DNA of 64,000 nt from Cycloclasticus sp. 46_120_T64 (lineage in GTDB: Bacteria > Pseudomonadota > Gammaproteobacteria > Methylococcales > Cycloclasticaceae): the NCBI GenBank assembly GCA_002162695.1, contig MAAM01000001.1, forward strand, positions 1 to 64,000, written 5' to 3'. A program made the position numbers and the translations under genes. The notes beneath the pieces are model-generated. The model was not told where the DNA came from. It was given only the letters and a program-made list of their open reading frames with translations, and searched no databases. The first letter of the stretch is position 1; every line of letters starts with the position of its first letter. Shown in pieces: positions 58,221 through 64,000 of the stretch.

Positions 58221-60294
58221 TGTATTTATGATGTTTGGAGTGATTAGATTGCGTTTTTTGGGTATTCAAAAACAGTTTGCATGGTTAATGATGTTATTGG
58301 CCATAATGATTATTATTGTCTACACGGCTATTGTGTATGTGGTTAAAGGCGAACAATCAATTGAGGGAGCGAAACAGAAAATAGAGATCCTGAGCCATGC
58401 CTTAGAAAATGAGTATGCCGAGCTAATTATATTGTCACTACCCAGCGCTAGCCTTGAAGTGATGCATAAGTGGCGTTCATTTTCGGCTATTTTGCATGCT
58501 GAGATCGATGATGAGCTGGGGCGGTCTGTGTTGAGCTTCTCTCGACAAGGTCAGGCGGGTGTAGATATACCTCGAAGTCCTACGAATAACGTTGCTCTAA
58601 CTGATGAACAGTTTAGCTTAATGCGGCCGGTGATGTATGCCGGCAAGCAGGTGGGTTCGGTGCGTTACGTCGTGTCAACTAATCACCATCAGCGTTTGAT
58701 CGCTGAATTACAGAGTACCTTGCTGGTATCGATACCGTTGGCTTTATTATTGGTGGGCTGTTTGAGTTTATATTTGCAGCGCATTGTAGTAAGCCCGTTA
58801 CAGCGTTTGATTTCGACGGTGTCGACGCTTGAAACGGATCAAAATTACCGCACAAATGTGGAGGTGAATGCGAAAGACCAAAGCGAATTTGCGAGCCTGA
58901 GTCGGAGTTTTAATGCTTTACTTAGTCGTGTTCAACAAAGCTTGGATACGGCTGATGAAGCTCAAGCCTATGCGCAAGAGTTAGCAAATTATGATGAGTT
59001 AACGGGGTTGGCTAACCGGCGTTTACTCATTGATCATATGCGCTACACCCTCGAGTTGGCTAGTCGTGAACAACGGCACGGTGCGCTGTTGTTTATTGAT
59101 TTGGATAATTTCAAAACGCTCAACGACTCACGTGGACACGCTGCGGGTGATGAACTGTTAAAACAAGTCGCGAGGAGTTTGAAAAAAGTTTTCCGTAAAG
59201 AGGACACGGTCGCTAGATTGGGTGGCGATGAATTCGTTATCTTGTCGGGTCGACTCGAAGATAGTGACGAGGCGGCGGCAAATCAGGTCCACTCATTGAT
59301 GTTGAAACTGAGGCACGTCTTGGCGAAGAGCTTCCTGGTGCAAGGCGAGGTCTATCAGCTGACCGCGAGTGTCGGGGTGACGACGTTTCCTAGCTTGGCT
59401 AACACCCCTGAGGAACTGATGATGCAAGCGGATACGGCGATGTACCGGGCTAAAGAAGCTGGGCGTGATGGTTATCGTTTTTATCAGCCTGAAATGCAGG
59501 CGGCAGCCGAGGCGCGCTTACAGATGGAAAGAGAATTGCGGCGTGCGATTAGTGCGGATGAGTTTGAGCTGTTTTATCAGCCGCAGGTTGATGAGTTTGG
59601 CCGAATTTTAGGCGCGGAAGCCCTGTTACGTTGGTTTAAACCTGAGGGTAGGAGCGTTTCGCCAGCAGAATTTATACCGGTCGCCGAGTTGACAGGTTTG
59701 ATATTACCGATTGGCGATTGGGTGTTAAGGCATGCTTTTGTGCAGTTAAAACAATGGCTGGAAGATGGGATTGATGGAAACTTTCGTTTGTCCATTAATA
59801 TCAGTCCTTTGCAATTCCAGCAGGATTCTTTTGTTGCGAATGTCAGGGCCTTGCTGAATGAAACGGGGGTGCCAGCAAAAAGCATTACTCTCGAGGTGAC
59901 CGAAGGCATAGCGATTAGTGATGTGCAGACAACCATTGATAAAATGCGGGTACTAACAGGCATCGGTTTTAAGGTTTCGATGGATGACTTTGGGACGGGG
60001 TATTCTTCGTTAACCTACCTGACAAAACTGCCGTTAAATGAGCTGAAAATTGACCAGTCCTTTGTACGAGATTTACACGTGGATCAATCCGATGCGGAAC
60101 TCGCCGCGACGATCATCGCGATGGCGCAGAACCTGAATTTAGACGTGGTCGCCGAAGGGGTGGAAACAGAAGCGCAGCTGCGTTTTTTATGCCAGCATGG
60201 CTGTACTATTTTTCAGGGTTATTACTTCCACAAGCCGATGCGCTCGGCCGCTTTAACAGAATTGTTACTGGGGAGCTTGGTCATTATCTTATGA
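58213..60294 (+). CDS. Membrane GGDEF-EAL cyclic-di-GMP signalling protein
   Basis: 693 residues from the ATG at 58213, which overlaps the rhodanese gene by 8 nt. Two membrane segments (about 20-45 and 180-205) flank a periplasmic sensor of about 130 residues. A HAMP domain, GGDEF (RLGGDEF with RKED inhibitory site 5 residues earlier) and EAL (EALLRW, SINISP, EVTEG, DDFGTG, KIDQSFV, AEGVET) follow. All catalytic residues of both enzymes are visible, so it could make and break cyclic-di-GMP. The operon link with a periplasmic rhodanese suggests sulfur or redox sensing, which is inference. It is convergent with dedA, overlapping 6 nt. Confidence 0.94.
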   Translation: MSDVFMMFGVIRLRFLGIQKQFAWLMMLLAIMIIIVYTAIVYVVKGEQSIEGAKQKIEILSHALENEYAELIILSLPSASLEVMHKWRSFSAILHAEIDDELGRSVLSFSRQGQAGVDIPRSPTNNVALTDEQFSLMRPVMYAGKQVGSVRYVVSTNHHQRLIAELQSTLLVSIPLALLLVGCLSLYLQRIVVSPLQRLISTVSTLETDQNYRTNVEVNAKDQSEFASLSRSFNALLSRVQQSLDTADEAQAYAQELANYDELTGLANRRLLIDHMRYTLELASREQRHGALLFIDLDNFKTLNDSRGHAAGDELLKQVARSLKKVFRKEDTVARLGGDEFVILSGRLEDSDEAAANQVHSLMLKLRHVLAKSFLVQGEVYQLTASVGVTTFPSLANTPEELMMQADTAMYRAKEAGRDGYRFYQPEMQAAAEARLQMERELRRAISADEFELFYQPQVDEFGRILGAEALLRWFKPEGRSVSPAEFIPVAELTGLILPIGDWVLRHAFVQLKQWLEDGIDGNFRLSINISPLQFQQDSFVANVRALLNETGVPAKSITLEVTEGIAISDVQTTIDKMRVLTGIGFKVSMDDFGTGYSSLTYLTKLPLNELKIDQSFVRDLHVDQSDAELAATIIAMAQNLNLDVVAEGVETEAQLRFLCQHGCTIFQGYYFHKPMRSAALTELLLGSLVIIL

Positions 60295-60903
60295 TTGATG
60301 ACGGGTTTTACGCAGGCCTATGAATACGATAAGAATGATACATAGGGCCAAGGCCCAAGGCCAATAATCAAGCAGTTGTTGGGGTAGCTGAGCGATGGCT
60401 GCGCCAAAAAATAAACCAGGAAATAAATAAGCCGGCGCCCATAGCGCTGAGGCAATGATATTAATGGGGATATATTGTTTATTCGGCATATCTAAAATAC
60501 CGGCTATGAGAGGAATAATGGCGCGAATGGGGCCGATAAAACGGCCGATTAAAATACTATAAATTCCGTACTTTTCGAAAAAAACGTGTCCTTTATCGAA
60601 TAAGGGCTGTTGCCCTTTCAGCCCCGGCAGCTGATAGATGCGCTTTTTATAGTGTTTGCCGATAAAAAAGCTCAGCCCATCGCCGGTGGATGCACCGGCG
60701 GCAGCCCATAAGATCGTGCTGAATAATTCGAGAGTGCCACTGCTGATTAAGGTGCCTATCGCAAACATAATCGCCACCCCTGGCACGATAAAACCAATAA
60801 TTGCCAGCGATTCAATCATGGCGACACTAAAAATAATGCCGCCGGAAAATAACGGGTAGTCGATAACCCATTGGCTAATGAGATTAATAAGCTCGTTAAT
60901 CAT
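60289..60903 (-). CDS. DedA-family membrane protein
   Basis: 204 residues with several membrane segments. DedA (SNARE-associated/VTT) motifs: ESLAIIGFIVPGVAIMFAIG, ASTGDGLSFFIGKHY, and GRFIGPIRAIIPLIAGILDM with the conserved Arg pair. DedA proteins are linked to lipid scrambling (undecaprenyl phosphate or phosphatidylethanolamine) and to membrane proton balance. It is the last gene of hemL-globin-dedA. Confidence 0.9.
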   Translation of the reverse strand: MINELINLISQWVIDYPLFSGGIIFSVAMIESLAIIGFIVPGVAIMFAIGTLISSGTLELFSTILWAAAGASTGDGLSFFIGKHYKKRIYQLPGLKGQQPLFDKGHVFFEKYGIYSILIGRFIGPIRAIIPLIAGILDMPNKQYIPINIIASALWAPAYLFPGLFFGAAIAQLPQQLLDYWPWALALCIILIVFIGLRKTRHQS

Positions 60904-60915
60904 ATGATGGCGTGT

Positions 60916-61329
60916 TTAGCTCTGTTTATTACGCATGAAGTCAGCGGTATTGAAAAAAGCTTGCATGAGTTCATCCAGCACCGGTTTTTCAATCTCTATT
61001 TGTTCTAATGCTTGCTGCATGCATAATAACCACTGGTCGCGCTCCGCTATCCCAATGCTAAAGGGTAGGTGACGTGCGCGTAATCTGGGGTGCCCGTACT
61101 TTTCAATGAATAGGGAAGGGCCACCTAACCAGCCGCTGAGAAATAGGAATAACTTTTCTTCTGCTTCGCTTGAGTCGACGGCGTGCATCTCGCGAATCTG
61201 TTTAGCTTTAGGGTTACTCTCCATTGCTTGATAGAAATAGCTCACTAACTGACGCACTCCCGCTTCACCCCCCAGTTTTTCATACTGACTGAGTTTGTAG
61301 TTTTGCCCCGGTTTAACGACGTTGGTCAT
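60916..61329 (-). CDS. Group II truncated hemoglobin
   Basis: 137 residues of the trHb2 (YjbI/GlbO) type. Family features: [48 protein letters not shown] with the proximal His in HLPF, and the Trp at G8 (RDQWLLCM). Such globins bind oxygen or nitric oxide. Its start overlaps the hemL stop by 4 nt (ATGA), so heme synthesis and a heme protein are translated together. Confidence 0.92.
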   Translation of the reverse strand: MTNVVKPGQNYKLSQYEKLGGEAGVRQLVSYFYQAMESNPKAKQIREMHAVDSSEAEEKLFLFLSGWLGGPSLFIEKYGHPRLRARHLPFSIGIAERDQWLLCMQQALEQIEIEKPVLDELMQAFFNTADFMRNKQS

Positions 61330-62606
61330 GTGAGTTGGGCGAAGGCTATTTTAGCGGCGGCTAGTGTTTGCTGAATATCTTGTTCGCTATGGGCGGCGGA
61401 GACAAAGCCTGCTTCAAAGGCCGAGGGAGCTAAGTAAATCCCTTCTTTCAGCATGGCGTGGAAAAATTGTTTAAACCGCTCTTGGTCACAGTTCATGACT
61501 TGTTCAAACCGGCTAATATTTTTTTCCTCAGAAAAGAACAGGCCGAACATAGCGCCGACTTGGTTATAACTAAAGGGAATGTTTGCTTCGTCGGCTAATT
61601 GCTGCAGGCCTTCGAGTAATTGTTGGCAGCGTTGTTCCAATTTATTATAAAAGCCGGCTTGGCTGACCAGTTCTAAGGTGCTGAGGCCTGCGGCCATCGC
61701 GAGAGGGTTGCCCGATAGGGTACCGGCTTGGTATACGGGCCCTTCTGGTGCAAGCTGCGCCATAATGTCAGCGCGGCCACCAAAGGCACCCACCGGCATG
61801 CCACCGCCAATCACTTTGCCGAGGGTGGTCAGATCCGGTTTAACGCCATAGCGTTGTTGTGCGCCGCCGAGGGCAACACGAAAGCCTGACATGACTTCAT
61901 CAAATATTAATACAATGCCATATTGATCCGCTAATGCTCTGAGTGCCTCGAGAAAACCGGTTTCAGGTGGGATGCAGTTCATATTGCCGGCAACGGGTTC
62001 AACAATAATGCAGGCGATGCTATCGCCTTGTTGCGCTAATAATTGAGTAATTGCCGCAGCATCATTATAGGGTAGGGTTAGGGTATGATCCGCCAGTGAG
62101 GCGGGTACGCCGGGTGAGCTGGGTACGCCAAAGGTCAGTGCGCCAGAGCCCGCTTTGACCAATAATGAGTCAGAGTGCCCGTGATAGCAGCCTTCAAATT
62201 TGATGATGTTATCGCGGCCAGTAAAGCCACGTGCTAAGCGAATCGCGCTCATGGTGGCTTCGGTGCCTGAGCTGACCATTCTTACTTTTTCGATGCTAGG
62301 GATGAGGCTGCAAACCTTTTCCGCCATGCGTGTTTCGATGATGGTTGGCGCACCAAAACTCAGGCCTTTTTCGGCCGCTTTTTGCACTGCATCGATAACG
62401 ACGGGGTGGCTATGCCCGAGTACCATCGGGCCCCATGAACCGACGTAGTCAATATATTGTTTATTGTTGCTGTCGACAATATACGCGCCCTTCGCATGAT
62501 CGATAAAAATAGGTTCGCCACCGACACCGTTAAAGGCGCGAACGGGGGAATTGACCCCGCCTGGGATGACGAGTTGTGCTTGATCGAAAAGGGACGGATT
62601 GCTCAT
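61326..62606 (-). CDS. hemL: Glutamate-1-semialdehyde 2,1-aminomutase
   Basis: 426 residues, the normal length. Class III aminotransferase with [14 protein letters not shown] at the start, [28 protein letters not shown] and the PLP-lysine in [14 protein letters not shown]. It makes 5-aminolevulinate, the heme precursor in the C5 pathway. Perfect TATAAT (leftward, 62637-62642) lies about 30 nt upstream. It is the first gene of the hemL-globin-dedA operon. Confidence 0.97.
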   Translation of the reverse strand: MSNPSLFDQAQLVIPGGVNSPVRAFNGVGGEPIFIDHAKGAYIVDSNNKQYIDYVGSWGPMVLGHSHPVVIDAVQKAAEKGLSFGAPTIIETRMAEKVCSLIPSIEKVRMVSSGTEATMSAIRLARGFTGRDNIIKFEGCYHGHSDSLLVKAGSGALTFGVPSSPGVPASLADHTLTLPYNDAAAITQLLAQQGDSIACIIVEPVAGNMNCIPPETGFLEALRALADQYGIVLIFDEVMSGFRVALGGAQQRYGVKPDLTTLGKVIGGGMPVGAFGGRADIMAQLAPEGPVYQAGTLSGNPLAMAAGLSTLELVSQAGFYNKLEQRCQQLLEGLQQLADEANIPFSYNQVGAMFGLFFSEEKNISRFEQVMNCDQERFKQFFHAMLKEGIYLAPSAFEAGFVSAAHSEQDIQQTLAAAKIAFAQLT

Positions 62607-62636
62607 GCGGGTGCCAGATTGCTTAAAAGGAAATAT

Positions 62637-62642
62637 ATTATA
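62637..62642 (-). promoter_or_regulatory. -10 box of hemL
   Basis: Leftward TATAAT about 30 nt before the hemL ATG, in the 158-bp gap after the DUF2063 gene. No good -35 at 17 bp. Confidence 0.4.
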
Positions 62643-62764
62643 GGCGTATTAACCATATGAGCTCATTAGAAAGACTGTAATTTACTTAAAAATCTCCAGA
62701 GCTATTCGTATTAGCTAGGCTTGTATCAGTCGTTTATTGCTTGAGTGTGGTTATCGTTTGGGGC

Positions 62765-63556
62765 TTAACCGGCGGCAACAATAATTCCGCGTTCGATGAA
62801 ATCTCGGAGGATGCTTAAACCACCTTGAATCACCACGTCAGGGTTGGGGTGGTGCATCTCAGCGGCGAGTTTAGTCAAAATAGCGTGGCTGTGTTGTTGG
62901 CTATTGTTGGCTAGTTTTTCCAGTAAGGCGTGGGTGACGGGGTTGGTTTCTAAAAACACAACCTCGTCGTCTGCGTTGCGATAAACCACTAAATAGCTAG
63001 CGGTATCAGGTACTTCGCTGGGGATGAATTCGGGCGATATATTATGTACGGGGTATTGGTAGGCGAGTGGGTATGCGTTAACCGATAGGGTGAGTAGTTG
63101 CTGCTCAATATTGTCGACATGGGCGCGGGTTTGTTCAGCGCCGTCGTTGGTTGCTGCTAATAGCTCAGCCCATTCATAGTGTGCCAATTCAGTGATGAAC
63201 GGAGGGTCATCGACCGATTGTTCGTTGGCGGCGCGTTCGTGTTGTAGAAAATGAATGAACTCGGTGGGGATTTGTGAAAAATAGGGGCTGCTACTTTGGT
63301 GACGAGAAAAAAAATCCCTCACTAGCGCGTTCCAGTTCTCGTTGCTTGATACCTTTCGCAAGACGGGAAAATTGTCCGCTAAGAAGCTTTGTAGGTTATT
63401 GAAGAATAGGTCACGATAGATGTCGGCGCGTCGCTTTTCGATGTCGCTGGGTACGGGCGCGCTGTCGGGGTTGCGAATGTATTGGGTGAAGCGGTGCTGG
63501 GTCTTAATGAAGCTCCGCTCATCCGTTGGCGAGCTTTTTTTTACTGTTGGATTCAT
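62765..63556 (-). CDS. DUF2063 protein (BufC/HvfC-type)
   Basis: 263 residues from the ATG at 63556 (MNPTVKKSSPT); an earlier in-frame TTG at 63577 exists. The N-terminal DUF2063 region is clear: QHRFTQYIRNP, then RRADIYRDLFFNNLQSFLADNFPVL. The C-terminal half (YPVHNISPEFIPSE, YLVVYRNADDEVVFLETNPVTHALLEKL) is typical of this family. These proteins act as partners of DUF692 (MNIO) enzymes in bufferin/Hvf operons, presenting the precursor peptide. It overlaps the DUF692 gene by 38 nt. No precursor gene lies downstream, so it should be upstream, beyond 64000. Confidence 0.85.
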   Translation of the reverse strand: MNPTVKKSSPTDERSFIKTQHRFTQYIRNPDSAPVPSDIEKRRADIYRDLFFNNLQSFLADNFPVLRKVSSNENWNALVRDFFSRHQSSSPYFSQIPTEFIHFLQHERAANEQSVDDPPFITELAHYEWAELLAATNDGAEQTRAHVDNIEQQLLTLSVNAYPLAYQYPVHNISPEFIPSEVPDTASYLVVYRNADDEVVFLETNPVTHALLEKLANNSQQHSHAILTKLAAEMHHPNPDVVIQGGLSILRDFIERGIIVAAG

Positions 63557-64000
63557 GGCGTATCTGCGCTTGTTCAATGGTGTTAACTTCTAATAATAGC
63601 TCGGCTAATGGTGGGATATTAAAGTCTCGTTCTAATAGGGTCGGGAAGACGCCAAAGTGTTCATAAGCCGTATCTAATAAGGCCCAAACGGGATCGATAA
63701 TGTCGGCGCCATGGGTATCGATGATGATATCGTCGGCTTCATTATAGTGGCCAGCGATATGCGCATAACTGATGCGTTCAGCCGGCAGCTGCTTCATGAA
63801 TTCAATCGCATTGTATTGGTGATTGACACTATTGACGTAAATGTTATTGATGTCGAGTAGCAACTGGCAGTCTGCTTTTTGAATAACGGCGTTAATAAAG
63901 TCTATTTCCTCCATTTCTTTGCCGGGAGCGGCGTAGTAGGAGGCATTTTCAATAGCAATCCGCTCACCTAGAATGTCTTGTACTTGAATGATTCTATCGG
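63519..64000 (-). CDS. DUF692 / MNIO enzyme (BufB/HvfB-type), 5' end outside window
   Basis: The frame is open to the right edge, so only the C-terminal 160 or so residues are visible. Motifs of the DUF692 multinuclear non-heme-iron enzymes are present: ERIAIENASYY, LLDINNIYVNSVNH, AHIAGHYNEADDIIIDTHG and LLERDFNIP, which hold the Glu, Asn, Asp and His metal ligands. MNIO enzymes modify Cys residues of peptides; with DUF2063 this is the bufferin/Hvf type linked to copper binding. Its 3' end overlaps the DUF2063 gene. Confidence 0.88.
   Translation of the reverse strand, partial: DRIIQVQDILGERIAIENASYYAAPGKEMEEIDFINAVIQKADCQLLLDINNIYVNSVNHQYNAIEFMKQLPAERISYAHIAGHYNEADDIIIDTHGADIIDPVWALLDTAYEHFGVFPTLLERDFNIPPLAELLLEVNTIEQAQIRHESNSKKKLANG

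Overview
The window reads as chromosome of a Gram-negative gammaproteobacterium with moderate GC. The evidence is the coaBC-dut-algC-argB order, a homodimeric-type AceE, an MSHA-type pilus locus, MetH, an LpxL-family acyltransferase, Mpl, and ApaG/ApaH. A marine Cellvibrionales or Spongiibacteraceae-like lineage is my best inference, but the sequence alone does not fix the genus. I found no rRNA, tRNA, CRISPR array, insertion sequence or prophage.

Layout. 1-2.8 kb: the 3' part of a long coiled-coil gene built from 339-bp tandem repeats, then a small Rieske protein and a shared terminator. 2.8-9.2 kb: rpmBG and radC leftward, then coaBC-dut-algC-argB rightward. AlgC is a membrane-anchored long form. 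9.2-18.3 kb: a DUF4124 protein, the pyruvate dehydrogenase operon aceE-aceF-lpdA with three lipoyl domains in all, an esterase, and a MotY-like protein with a duplicated OmpA fold. 18.3-28.6 kb: argG, a gene-less stretch with outward-facing terminators, a TonB-dependent receptor, an LpxL-like acyltransferase, thiDE leftward, metH and a glutaredoxin-like gene.

28.7-40.8 kb: one long rightward MSHA-type pilus operon, in order mshM, mshL, mshN, mshE, mshG, an enlarged PilM/PilN-like gene, PilO-like, PilP-like and three pilin-like genes. It ends at a clear terminator and is followed by a PilZ gene. MshE carries a cyclic-di-GMP-binding MshEN domain. The window also encodes a PilZ protein and two GGDEF-EAL proteins, so cyclic-di-GMP control of pilus function is a reasonable inference.

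41.5-64 kb is mostly housekeeping: a GFA-family protein, purU, a HIT protein, moaC divergent from moaDE, soluble ppa head-to-head with membrane pyrophosphatase hppA, a FIST/GGDEF-EAL pair, thyA-folA, an FAD oxidoreductase, apaG-apaH, mpl-LON domain, an exported rhodanese overlapping a second GGDEF-EAL gene, and hemL-truncated globin-dedA. Between folA and the FAD oxidoreductase lies a decayed YtqB-type methyltransferase gene. At the right edge are a DUF692 (MNIO) gene, cut by the window, and a DUF2063 gene: the maturation pair of bufferin/Hvf-type modified-peptide operons.

The strongest leads are the DUF692/DUF2063 pair, the methyltransferase pseudogene, the four 17-residue Cys repeats on a pilin-like protein, the duplicated OmpA domain, the LpxL-family protein lacking its catalytic acid, and the candidate small-RNA locus upstream of the TonB receptor.
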